From Ditylenchus dipsaci (lineage: Eukaryota; Nematoda; Chromadorea; Rhabditida; Anguinidae): a stretch of DNA of 64,000 bases. Of the stretch, positions 1 to 8,610 are shown in pieces; position 1 is the first letter of the stretch; every line of letters begins with the position of its first letter. Below the pieces are notes generated by a model, which was not told the origin of the DNA, made no database searches, and saw only the letters and a program-made list of their open reading frames with translations. The position numbers were made by a program, and so were the translations under genes. Where the stretch lies: positions 124,001 to 188,000 of the forward strand of contig SADC01000219.1 of the NCBI GenBank assembly GCA_004194705.1, given 5' to 3'.

Positions 1-114
1 CTAAAAATACCACTTTTATTTTTTTTTACACATGTTTAACTAGTCATTGCTACTAACAAAAATAAAAAATTGGATCTACAATTGGGTTTATTTGAAATTG
101 GGTCTCTAAAAATA

Positions 115-361
115 CCGTAATTCCTCTAATAAGCCGCCCCCCCCTCTGGTTCAAAATCGTGTTCTTGGCATTGTGTTTTTGACGCATTTTTCGAAGACTC
201 CTCTTTGGCAAGTTACCCCTCAATTTGTAGCCAGTAAGATGAGCTACAAAATAGATGGTGACTTGCCTAACAGTGGTCTTCAAAACATAGGTCAAAAACA
301 CAATGCCAGAAACCAATTTTTTGAATTTAGGGGGGGGGGCGGCTTATTAGAAGAATTACGG
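115..361. repeat. Palindromic MITE, CCGTATTT family, TA-flanked
   Basis: The left end reads CCGTAATTCCTCTAATAAGC and the right end is its inverse, with TA on both outer sides (113-114 and 362-363). The inner parts also pair: a segment around 170-225 is mirrored around 245-306, so the element folds end to end. Both arms run into a C or G homopolymer. TA flanks suggest a Tc1/mariner-type non-autonomous element; there is no coding capacity. It sits in the intron downstream of the minus-strand F-box exon. Confidence 0.8.
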
Positions 362-406
362 TAAGCGTTTCCGGTCCTTTGAAAATTTAAAAAAAAATCA
401 ACTTAC

Positions 407-597
407 CGATAATGCCAGTCTTTGACCGTGCAAAGGAATTAGTTTAGAAAAGTAATGGCACAAACACAGAAACTTTTTGCACTCTTCATAGTTCAAATAC
501 TCAAATGTTTCTAATAGAAGATCTTGTGATATAGTAGAATTCATCATGATTGTTAGAAATTTGTTTGAGGCAGTGGCTAGCAACTGGATACAATTGC
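407..597 (-). CDS. F-box domain exon (first coding exon, gene runs off the window)
   Basis: On the minus strand a TTTATTCAG acceptor ends at 598 and a consensus donor GTAAGT starts at 406, bounding one exon. ATG at 547 opens exactly 47 codons to the donor (phase 0). The peptide has the F-box pattern: a hydrophobic start (ISQDLLLETFEYL), a middle helix with Cys residues, and a C-terminal FSKLI block, followed by QRLAL. F-box proteins link substrates to SKP1-cullin ubiquitin ligases; this arrangement, with an F-box close to the N-terminus, is common in the large nematode F-box families. The substrate-binding part would lie beyond the left edge, past the MITE at 115-361. The upstream TTTATTCAG could be an ordinary intron end or a trans-splice site. 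A cut-off fragment or pseudogene cannot be excluded. Confidence 0.65.
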
Positions 598-695
598 CTG
601 AATAAATGAACAACCATTACAATTTTGTTTTGATAAGATAACTGTCAATCAATTACCTTAAAGGAGGGCAAAATGCCGTTTAAGTTGGAAAATTC

Positions 696-774
696 GGCCG
701 GTGGCGCAATGGATGAGTGTTTGTACTTTATGGCCCAAAATGGTGTTACAGGTTCGATCCCGCGTGGTGACACG
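696..774 (+). other. tRNA-like sequence (SINE head or tRNA relic)
   Basis: TGGCGCAATGG (702-712) matches an internal Pol III A box and GGTTCGATCC (751-760) a B box, 39 bases apart as in a tRNA. I cannot fold a proper acceptor stem, so this is a tRNA-derived repeat rather than a working tRNA. A diverged relative with the same middle (GGCCCAAAATGGTGTT) is at 6438-6520, which suggests a dispersed SINE-like family. Confidence 0.55.
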
Positions 775-825
775 CTATTTATTTTGGCTTAGGCTTTATT
801 TTGGCTTATTTATTTTGGCTTAAAA

Positions 826-1034
826 ACCAGCGGCGTTATATCGAGAGGCGCGAGTCTTACCGGCGAAAGTTTTAACTTTTTCAGAAACGATTTGAAAAAT
901 CGGAATCTGTACCATATTTCTGATAAGACTGCCAAATCAGGTTCAGCAAAAGGCTTCAAAAATCGAGGTAAAAAAAGTGTCGGCCCATAGGCGGGAACGA
1001 ACTTGAGGGGTGGCGTTATATCGAGAGTCGACTG
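826..1034. repeat. Half of a palindromic pogo-like MITE
   Basis: This is the right arm of the family whose complete copy is at 1747-2161. It ends GAGAGTCGACTG followed by TA at 1035-1036. It shares the internal stretch with GTGTCGG and GGCGGGAACGAACTTGA. The partner arm is absent on the left. Confidence 0.7.
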
Positions 1035-1036
1035 TA

Positions 1037-1744
1037 CACCGTATTTCTTCTAATTGCCGCACAGTCTCTAATAACCGCACACCCCAACTTCGAGGACTTA
1101 TATCTCGGAGCAGAGTAAATATGTTGATCAGCTGTTTGATGCATTTTTTTAACTCCCACGAGCTCTACCGATTCCACTTCTCGGATCTTCGTTGAGAACC
1201 CGAAAATCTCGAGATCGAATTCAGAAATTTCCGATTTTTGGGTGATTGAAAAATAATATTGGATATATTGGAGGTGTCACTGTATCGAGGTTTGACTGTG
1301 TGAAGAAAATAAACTCGGGAGCAGGCATGTGCACGGGCCGTACTTTTGGCGTCCCGTTCCGAACAAAATTATTTTCGGCCCTGCCCGGGCCTAGTCGAAA
1401 AAATTTCGGCCCGGGCCAGCCCGTCTTCCAGATAGTCATCAAATTTTTCATAGTCAAAAATACGTGCAAAATTTTTGAGTGTATATAGCCTACCATATTT
1501 CTTCTAATTGCCGCACATCTGCGCTTATTTTTCAATCACCCAAAAATCGGAAATTTTTGAATTCGATCTTGAGATTTTCGAGTGCTTAACCGAGATCTGA
1601 AAAATGGAATCGGTAGAGCTTGTGGGAGTTAAGAAAATGCATCAAACAGCTGATCAACATATTCACTCTGCTCCGAGACATAAGTCCTCAAAGTTGGGGT
1701 GTGCGTTTATTAAGGACTGTGTGGCAATTAGAAGAAATACGGTG
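1037..1744. repeat. CCGTATTT-family foldback, enlarged by an insertion
   Basis: The left arm (1037 to about 1252) and right arm (about 1527-1744) are inverted copies starting CACCGTATTTCTTCTAAT, flanked by TA at 1035-1036 and 1745-1746. Both arms carry the family core ACGAGCTCTACCGATTCC or its inverse (near 1158 and 1607). The middle holds foreign sequence including a GC-rich GGCCCGGGCC stretch (about 1320-1430), whose inverted partner GGCCCGCGCACATGC lies outside at about 2285-2303. At least three elements are therefore interleaved here. Confidence 0.7.
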
Positions 1745-1746
1745 TA

Positions 1747-2161
1747 CAGTCGACTCTCGATATAACGTCACCCCCTCAAGTTCGTTCCCGCCTAGGGCCC
1801 GACACTTTTTTACCTCGATTTTGAAGCCTTTTGCTGAACCTGATTTGGCAGTCTCATCAGAAATATCGTACAGATTCCGATTCTGCCAATCGTTTCTGAA
1901 AAAGTTTAAACTTTCGCCAGTAAGACCCGCGCCTCTCGATATAACGCCGCCGGTTTTTTAAAAGTGGCGGCTTTATATCGAGAGGCGTGGGTCTAGTTTA
2001 AACTTTTTCAGAAACGATTAGCAGAATCGGAATCTGTACGATATTTCTGATAAGACTGCCGAATCAGGTTCAGCAAAAGTTTTCAAAAATAGAGTTTAAA
2101 AAAGTGTCGGACCCTAGGCGGGAACGAACTTGATGGGTGGCGTTATATCGAGAGTCGACTG
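1747..2161. repeat. Complete palindromic pogo-like MITE
   Basis: 415 bp with termini CAGTCGACTCTCGATATAAC and its inverse, flanked by TA on each side (1745-1746, 2162-2163). The two arms pair almost completely around a centre near 1957-1966. CAGT termini with TA duplication are typical of pogo/Tigger-type Tc1/mariner derivatives. Related copies with the same arm body but different terminal bases are at 7808-8477 and 33820-34066. Confidence 0.8.
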
Positions 2162-2356
2162 TAAACTCGTAATATGAGAAAACTTGAAAAATTAGAAAAA
2201 TTGCTCTTAAATAGAGCATGAATTGGAATAATCACTTATCACGGGCTTTTTCGGGCCGGCCCGGCCAGTAGGGGTTTGAAACTGGCCCGCGCACATGCTT
2301 GCTCGGAATTTTATAATGGGCCACCCTGAGGCCACCATTTGGAGCACTTGAAACTG

Positions 2357-2640
2357 AGACCCCACCCCCAGTCAAATCAGCTTTGGGACCAAGGCAATTT
2401 TTTTTTGAAAAATTTTATACCATTAATTTTTTTGTATAAATATGATTTTAAAAGGTTTTTATTCCGTTATGAAGAAAAATAATGGTATAAAAAATTTTCT
2501 AAAAAAAATTGCCTTGGTCCCCCAAGCTGATTTGACTGGGGGGGGGGGGGGGGCTCAGGTTCAAGTGAGTGGGGGGCTCAGGTTCAAGTAAGTGGGGGGG
2601 CTCAGGTTCAAGTAAGTGGGGCTCAGGTTCAATTTAGCAC
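2357..2640. repeat. Foldback with CCTTGGTCCC arms plus short tandem repeat
   Basis: Inverted arms (2357-2430 and about 2480-2552) contain CAGTCAAATCAGC and GGGACCAAGGCA. The GGGACCAAGG word recurs all over the window (10.7, 12.4, 14.1, 28.9, 34.2, 59.2, 61.5 kb). From 2553 to 2640 a unit GGGGGGCTCAGGTTCAAGTA is repeated about four times. Confidence 0.65.
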
Positions 2641-2719
2641 ACCATTTATTAATTTATATTGAGGGGAGGGGGGGACTGTATGGTTACTTTTGAGTTAGAC
2701 TTTTTTTTACCTTTTTTCA

Positions 2720-3999
2720 TATATGTGTTTTGTTATCACGGACTTTTTTACACCATTTTGCAGTTGAGATTTTTGTCTATCGATTGAGTGGTCAAACACC
2801 CTAATTCGAAAATATTTTTGAGGCAATCACACCGACTTCACACTAAAAACCGAGTTTGAGCCTCAGACTTGGTTTTTTAGTGTGAAGTTGGTAAGATTTC
2901 CTCCAAAATACAGGGTATCAACCTATGGTGCTCAAAAGATACAAAATACCAAAAGTCTTACAAAAATTTTGTATGAGTTAATTTAGATTTTGTGTGTCTT
3001 TTTGAAAAAGTCATACAAAATCTAAATTAACTCATGCAAAATTTTTGTATGATTTTGATATTTTGTATCTTTTGAGTAGGGTTGGCCTCCCTCCCTCCCT
3101 CCCCCCCCCTCCCCCCCGCTTTTTGACCAAATTTTCCTTATACCTCCCCCCCCGTAAAAAAAATTGGCCACCTCCCCCCCGTTTCTCCCCCCCGCTCCCA
3201 AAATGACCCCCCGTCACCCCCCGCAAAAAGTCCCAGTCGAAAAAAACTCTCGGATGAGGTCATTTTCAGAACAGCAGCCGAGAAGGGTCAAGATTTATCG
3301 AACCAGGGGAGTGGCAATATTGTAGCTTTGACTTCAGAAGTGTTTCAAAAGCCTTCAGATTCATTCTAGACTGCTGTTTCAAAAATTTTCAGTCCCGAGG
3401 CTTGTTAATTAATCAGGCACCCCCCGCCACTGCCCCCCGCTCACAGCTTCCTCCCCCCGCTCCTCCCCCCCGCAAAAAAAATTGGCCACCTCCCCCCCCG
3501 CTTCTCCCCCCGCAAATTTTTTTAGTCTAATCTCCCCCCGCACCCCAAAAAGCGGGGGGGGGGGGGGGAGGCCAACCCTACTTTTGAGCACCATAGTTTA
3601 ACCACTCAATCGATAGTGGAAAATCTGACAAGGTAGGGACCTAAATATGACCTTGGAATTTTTAGATAAATTTTTTGATACGCCTGTTCTTGTAGAGCGT
3701 GTCTGAATCCTATGTAAATTTGGCTACCCAGCTCTAAAAGCCAACAAAAAAAATTTAAAATGACCCATGGTCATAGGTCAGTCAACATGATAGGTGTTGA
3801 GGTGTTTTTTGAACTTTGAGTGACCCTTCTACCACAGTTTGTGGACATTCAGAGCTGGGGAGCCAGATTTGTCAGGAACTTGGGCACACTCTACAATAAT
3901 ACACAAAAAAAATTCATTGAAGCTCCCCCAGGTCACAGTCAGAGTCCCTCTTTGTTAGCTACAAAACGGTGTAAAAAATATGAGATAACAAAAAAAATA
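2720..3999. repeat. Large compound foldback (outer shell)
   Basis: Paired blocks are arranged around a common centre: GTTATCACGGA and TTTTTTACACC near 2737-2755 against GGTGTAAAAAATATGAGATAAC near 3968-3990; CTATCGATTGAGTGGT (2777) against its inverse (about 3600-3616). A second hairpin at about 2935-3076 is almost perfect. A further imperfect inverted pair runs 3687-3898 (GTAGAGCGTGTC against GGCACACTCTAC). The hAT-like element at 3077-3580 is inserted inside. No coding sequence is supported. Confidence 0.55.
3077..3580. mobile_element. hAT-like non-autonomous element, 8-bp TSD CTTTTGAG
   Basis: The termini are TAGGGTTGGCCTCC and its inverse. The flanks are the identical 8-mer CTTTTGAG at 3069-3076 and 3581-3588. 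The subterminal regions are runs of CCTCCC and CCCCCCGC on the left and the inverse on the right. Eight-base duplications and a TAGGG terminus fit the hAT superfamily; no transposase is encoded. Confidence 0.8.
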
Positions 4000-5066
4000 C
4001 CGTATATTGTCTATTAAAGGCCCCAGGGCCTTTATTTTTCTACCCTAAAAAAATCGGAAAAAATTTGTCGATTTTGAGATTTTCGGGCGCTCAACCAAAA
4101 TCTGGAAAGTGAAAGTGGAAAAAAAATATTTTTCAGAACTGTTTATTGCATTTTCTTAACACCCACGAGCTCTACCGATCACACTTTTTAGATTTTGCAT
4201 TTTTACCCGAAAAAATCTTGAGATCGAGCAAAAAAACTTCCGATTTTCGAAGGGTTAAAAAATTTGGCTCGGAATTGTGCCTTGGCCACAATGGAGGTGC
4301 GTGGCGAGGTGTGAGCCGTTTTTTTAATTTTATTTTTTATGACGTGACCCCCAAATAACCCCCCCCCCCCCCCCCCAAATAACCCCCCTCAAATAACCCC
4401 CTAAATTCAAAATAATTTTTGTCCTGGAAGGAAAAATGAAATTTTTTAATGGAAACAGGTTGTTGTACCCGGCCAAGGAATTGGCCGCTCCGCGGCCAAG
4501 ATCAGCACACTCCACATTGCAAGAAATTGGGGGAACTATGTATGTTACAGCTCAAAAATTCATTTTTCCTTCCAGGACAAAAATTATTTTGAATTTAGGG
4601 GGTTATTTGGGGGTTTCACGATTTTTTATATCCGACAGTGGGAAAGTTTATTTTATTTGGTAGCGGACCTTAAAAATAGGTCAAACAACTTTTCGGATCA
4701 GTGAAATGACAAAGTCTCGCTGACAATGTGAGTTTTCGTGAGCTACAAAACCTCAAAGACCTCGACCTCGCACCTCCATTGTGGCCATCGTATTAGAGAA
4801 ATACGATAATATAAATAAAAAGTATTTTGAATTAGATTGCAAGCATGCTATATACGGTGGACACAATGAAGGTGCGAGGTCGAGGTCTTTGAGGTGATGT
4901 AGCTCAGCGAGATATTGACATTTTACTGCTCTGAAAAGTTTTTTTCGCACATCGAGCCGAGCCCTCGCAATATTTGAGCCGAGTCGAGCCGTCGAGGGCT
5001 CAAAAATTTCGAGGGCTCGACAACCCGACACCTCAACCTCACACCTCCATTGTGGCCGAGGCATTA
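4000..5066. repeat. Nested foldbacks: CCGTATAT element with a GGCCACAATGGAGGTG element inside
   Basis: TACCGTATATTGTC at 3998 pairs with a decayed inverse near 4793-4806. Inside, GGCCACAATGGAGGTGCG (about 4283) pairs with its inverse at about 4773-4790, and a second diverged pair spans about 4858-5058. A further hairpin (4345-4616) has arms containing CCTAAATTCAAAATAATTTT and C or G runs. Its loop (about 4470-4550) contains GGCCGCTCCGCGGCCAAGA and CAGCACACTCCACATTGCAA, sequence shared with 54855-54905. The block near 4940-5040 is rich in the word CTCGA and ends TCGACAACCCGA, reminiscent of the hAT-like ends elsewhere. Confidence 0.55.
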
Positions 5067-5100
5067 GAATTAATTATTAAAAAAATGTTTTATTGCAGCT

Positions 5101-5267
5101 TTAATTTTTCTTCAAAGTAGTGAGCAAAAAGAATTCTGGATACTTATGCACCGACTGAGTATATTTATCAAGTTCCTTGGTTCCCCCAAAACCAAAGAAC
5201 CCAAAAACTGATGCGTCAGAGGTGATGTGCATCCCTCTCACAGTTAACAAGGCTGAGGTGGTGCTAG
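5101..5267 (-). CDS. Possible terminal exon of an unrecognised gene
   Basis: On the minus strand a TTTGACTCTTTCAG acceptor ends at 5268. An open frame follows to a TAA at 5101-5103, and AATAAA lies just downstream at 5089-5094. The roughly 55-residue peptide includes a Gly/Phe-rich patch (FGFFGFGGT) and ends FFLLTTLKKN. I do not recognise a family. The plus strand is also open here, which weakens the case. An upstream donor GTGAGT (minus strand, near 5355) exists, but joining it to this exon creates a stop, so the gene structure is unresolved. Confidence 0.25.
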
Positions 5268-5807
5268 CTGAAAGAGTCAAAGGTGAAAGTATGAAGCACA
5301 TCTCCATAGCTGTGCTCAAGCAGGCTGTGCCTACGCAGGCAAGAGACACACACTCACCCAATATAGAATTGCTTAGAACCTATGACTTTGTGAAAAAAAT
5401 TCAGGGCTGGATTTTGAGTAGTTCTGCGAGAAGCCAATCAATATAGTCAGCTCAGTTTTGGCAGTACCAAAATGCTAGCTAGCCTTTTTAAGAAGCTGAT
5501 TCACAGTTGACAGTACCATTTGCTAATAATATTTCTGTGATTAATTCTATTTTTTGAGTTCCTGCTAATAATGATTAACAAATTTGCTATAATTTTCACT
5601 ATATTCTTTTTTATGATTGCAGGTAAGATCATACAATTGGCTTTTGTTGTAAAAAAATATAGAAGGAAAAAATGAGGCTTTGTAAATATTTGAAATTTTA
5701 AAAATTTGTTTAACACAAAATTTGTCCGGACTGACTATTCGGAGTCCTCCCAAAACACATTTGAGCCTTGGGAGACCAAGGTAAATGGGTATTGGAGGGT
5801 AGCTGGA
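5268..5807. other. AT-rich spacer, no supported feature
   Basis: Apart from the possible upstream donor for the minus-strand exon and short AT-rich reading frames, I see no gene, repeat pair or signal in this stretch. Confidence 0.4.
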
Positions 5808-5809
5808 TA

Positions 5810-6044
5810 CCGTATAACCTCTATTAAACCCCTACAGTTAACGTTTTTCAAAATTGCTTTGCTTTTTTAACCCCAATATTGTTGATTTTCCGAAACGGAC
5901 GACCACTTATTTTGTAGAGTTTGTGAAGCTCTACAAAATGAGTGGTCGTCTGTTTCGAAAAATACACAATATTGGGGTTGAAAAAGCAAAGCAAATATGA
6001 AAAAGGTTAACTGTAGGGGTGCCCGTTTAATAGAGGTTATACGG
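5810..6044. repeat. Palindromic MITE, CCGTATAACC type, TA-flanked
   Basis: The termini CCGTATAACCTCTATTAAAC and their inverse are flanked by TA (5808-5809, 6045-6046). The arms contain CCTACAGTTAAC and GACGACCACT, and pair around a centre near 5925. It is a subfamily of the CCGTATTT group. Confidence 0.8.
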
Positions 6045-6046
6045 TA

Positions 6047-6437
6047 CCTAATACCAAATATAGAGATTTTTCCCACGGGACATTGACCTGCGGAACAGCC
6101 TAAAACCGTTTTCAATACTGATCATGACAAATCTGTTATCCCTATGTTGTAGAGCATGGTTTGTTCCATTGTGGATCTATTAAAAGTAGTGAAAAATGAT
6201 GGCTGGGAGCCGAGATAGAGACAAAAACGTGTTTGAAAAATTGGCCCGTGTCCCGCGGGAGTATGAAAAAATAAGAAAGGTTTGAAAAATAAGATATCGT
6301 ATGGCTAAACTGTACTATCATGCACTGGCCGTTAATGGACCCAGTCATATTTTTCGCATCGTTTCAATATCAGGTTTTTCTACGCGTTTTAAAGGGGGAC
6401 TGGGAAAGCCATTTAGGTTTAAAAAAGTAGTTTCCAT
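6047..6437. other. Degenerate repeat sequence
   Basis: Only a weak inverted pair is visible (CCCACGGGACATTG near 6072 against GTGTCCCGCGGGA near 6248). No coding support. Confidence 0.35.
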
Positions 6438-6520
6438 GGAGTAGTGCGTGAGCGTTTGCTTTTTTTGGCCCAAAATGGTGTTTTTTGGTGTTGCAGGGTT
6501 AATCCCACGTAGGGGCATAC
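6438..6520 (+). other. Diverged tRNA-like repeat
   Basis: It shares the order and wording of the copy at 696-774: a GTAGTGCGTGAGCG region, GGCCCAAAATGGTG, then a degraded B box GGGTTAATCC near 6496. Too decayed to be a gene. Confidence 0.45.
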
Positions 6521-7400
6521 TATTTTTTTGGTCTTGTAATGAGAAATTGAATTTTGCTGAATGGGTTCAGACATTTGGAGATTCCAAATTTCTTTTTCTT
6601 TCTTTTTTGATTTAAGGCTTTCGCTGAAACTGATTCGTCAGTCTGGTTCGAAATATCGTAAAGATCACGATTCTGCGGGTCATTTATGAGAAACACAATA
6701 GTTGGCCATTGAGACCCGCAACATTCTCAATAACGTACACCTAAATTTTAACACGGGAAGTCCTGCCGGTGAGACCAGCAGCTTCTGGTGCAGAATTTCA
6801 TGAGGAATCCGAATCTGCAAATCATTTTTCAAAAAAGCCGGTTTGGCACAAGATTTAAACCAATTTCTGAATGGTGTCAAATGTGACTTGGGTATGTTCA
6901 GAAAATCAGGTAGTACTCAAGCATTTCATATACACATGCAGAACTTTCATAGCTCGTTAGAAAGGGCAGAGAACAAGCTTTCTAATGACATATCGTTCAG
7001 TTGTTTATGATAACTAAATGTGGAATTTTTGCCTAAAGAAAAAATTGTGTTATTTTTTCAAAAAGTTTTTTTTATTTAAATGTGCAAAATTAGATGTGAT
7101 AGAGCCGTTTGTTCAGCGAAACCCACATATCATTTGGAAGAAAAATTTAAACTGCACCAAAAAATGCTTTAAAGTTAAACAAAATAAAGTCTTTAGAGTG
7201 TTATGCGACAGTTTAAAAAAACTAATAATTATTCAAAAACGTGAAACTTGTTCGTCACTAGACCAACCCGCAATTTGGACGCCGGATTCGTGTTCAGCAT
7301 GGTCGATTTGCTTAAAAAACTGCTCTTAAAATTTAAAATTCATCGTCAAAATTCAAATTCCTCTCAAGACAATAATTATTCAAATATTTAATTCGCGCAC
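6521..7400. repeat. Degenerate dispersed repeats
   Basis: 6600-6860 resembles decayed arms of the pogo-like MITEs (GACTGACGAATCAG-type words, CGATTCTGC). 6950-7340 belongs to a dispersed family with the tag GATTCGTGTTCAGCATGGTC, also at 13738-13990, 45370-45530, 52280-54613 and 56860-57115. The long open frame at 7018-7329 is part of this repeat and not a gene. Confidence 0.5.
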
Positions 7401-7429
7401 GTTTGATCAGTTGAATCAGAAAGCAGAAT

Positions 7430-7690
7430 TTTAAAAAAACTTTAAGTCGCTGAGATATGACTCAAAGTTGGAGTGAAGTTGAATTGTCATTTTTAAAAAT
7501 GTTGACACTCCAATTTTGAGTCATATCTCAGCGACTAAAAATTTTTTTAAATTTCTGCTTTCTGATTCGAATTTCTGAGGAATTTTCAGAATGCCTCAGA
7601 ATAAAGTTTTGCAGCTAAAAATGGGTAATTTTTTGAAAAATAACAAAAAATTTTGCAGGGGGGGGTGCACTTGGGATACTGTCTAGTTCA
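7430..7690. repeat. Hairpin and right end of the CAAGTGCACC foldback family
   Basis: TCAGAAAGCAGAATTT with GTCGCTGAGATATGACTC near 7427-7480 is mirrored at 7500-7566. It is followed by GGGGGGGTGCACTTGGGA (about 7660-7677). The complete relative is at 12716-13108. The left end is missing or diverged. Confidence 0.6.
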
Positions 7691-7702
7691 AAATGTCGTG
7701 TT

Positions 7703-7778
7703 TCAGCTGAGATTCGAACTTTTCTATTACTTCGCTGTATTTTACAAAACACAACCTCTTACCAACTGCACCATAGGA
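7703..7778 (-). other. tRNA-like sequence
   Basis: Read on the minus strand, TATGGTGCAGTTGGTAAGAG resembles an A-box region and AGTTCGAATC (complement of 7711-7720) a B box, at tRNA-like spacing. I could not make a stable acceptor stem. Confidence 0.5.
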
Positions 7779-7807
7779 GTCATGCGTATTATATAGCAAT
7801 CTATGTA

Positions 7808-8477
7808 CATTCAAACCTCGTTATAGTGCGAGTCGCGAGTGGTGCGGTTACGGTTTAACCGACCGGTTTTTTTCCTGATTTCTTTCGGTTAACCGGGTTT
7901 TTAGTGCAACTATTGTTTATTTTTTCTTACGTTTAATATCCTATTTTGAAGAAGAAGAAATTTTAGTATTAGGGGTCCGCAAAATGTAAAAATTCTGTCA
8001 AATCTTTGATAAAAATGTCTGAGAAAAAATAAACCGGATCCAAAAATAAACCGTAACCGCACCACCCTAAGTGCGACCCAAAAAGTTCGTTCCAGCCTCG
8101 GGTCCGACACTTTTTTTACCTCGATTTTTGAAGATTTTTGTAAGTTCTGTTTTTACAGTCTGGTCCCAAATATCGTCAGAATTCCGATTTTGCAGATCGT
8201 TTTTCTGAAAACTAAAATTTTTTCTTCTAAAAAAGCAAAACCTCGATATAGTGCGACCACATTTTGAAAAAGGGTCGCACTATATCGAGGTTTTGCTTTT
8301 TTAAAAGAAAAAATTTTAGCTTTTAGAAAAACGATCGGCAAAATCGGAATCCTGACGATATTTGGAGCAGATTGTAAAAACAGAACTTACAAAAATCTTC
8401 AAAAATCGAGGTAAAAAAAGTGTCGGACCCGAGGCTGGAACGAACTTTTGGGGTCGCACTATAACGAGGTTTGACTG
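7808..8477. repeat. Palindromic pogo-like MITE (GTGCGACC subfamily)
   Basis: The termini CATTCAAACCTCGTTATAGT and CACTATAACGAGGTTTGACTG are inverted and flanked by TA (7806-7807, 8478-8479). The arms share GTTCGTTCC, GGGTCCGACACTTTTTTTAC and CTCGATTTTTGAAG with 1747-2161 and 33820-34066. The left arm is split by the hAT-like insertion 7833-8069. An inner CTCGATATAGTGCGACC hairpin lies at the centre (8240-8300). Confidence 0.75.
7833..8069. mobile_element. hAT-like element inside the pogo-like MITE
   Basis: The inverted ends contain GTGGTGCGGTTACGGTTTA; the right terminus is CACCACCCTA (inverse TAGGGTGGTG). Flanking 8-mers AGTGCGAG (7825-7832) and AGTGCGAC (8070-8077) match at 7 of 8 positions and rejoin the interrupted MITE arm. 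Subterminal words are CGGTTAACCG and GACCGG. No coding capacity. Confidence 0.65.
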
Positions 8478-8610
8478 TATAGGATTAAAAAATGTTAAAA
8501 AATAGCAATTAATTTTTTTAACTTGCGAAGAATTATTAGCCATTTTAGGCATAGAATGTGATTATGGTGGTGCAATAACAAGAGGCCAAAATCATAATGT
8601 TTTTGGTGAT

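Noticed and set aside
1620..1961. 113-codon frame
   Set aside because: Runs across the junction of two MITEs and is made of their arm sequence.
7018..7329. 103-codon frame
   Set aside because: Lies within a dispersed repeat whose other copies do not keep the frame.
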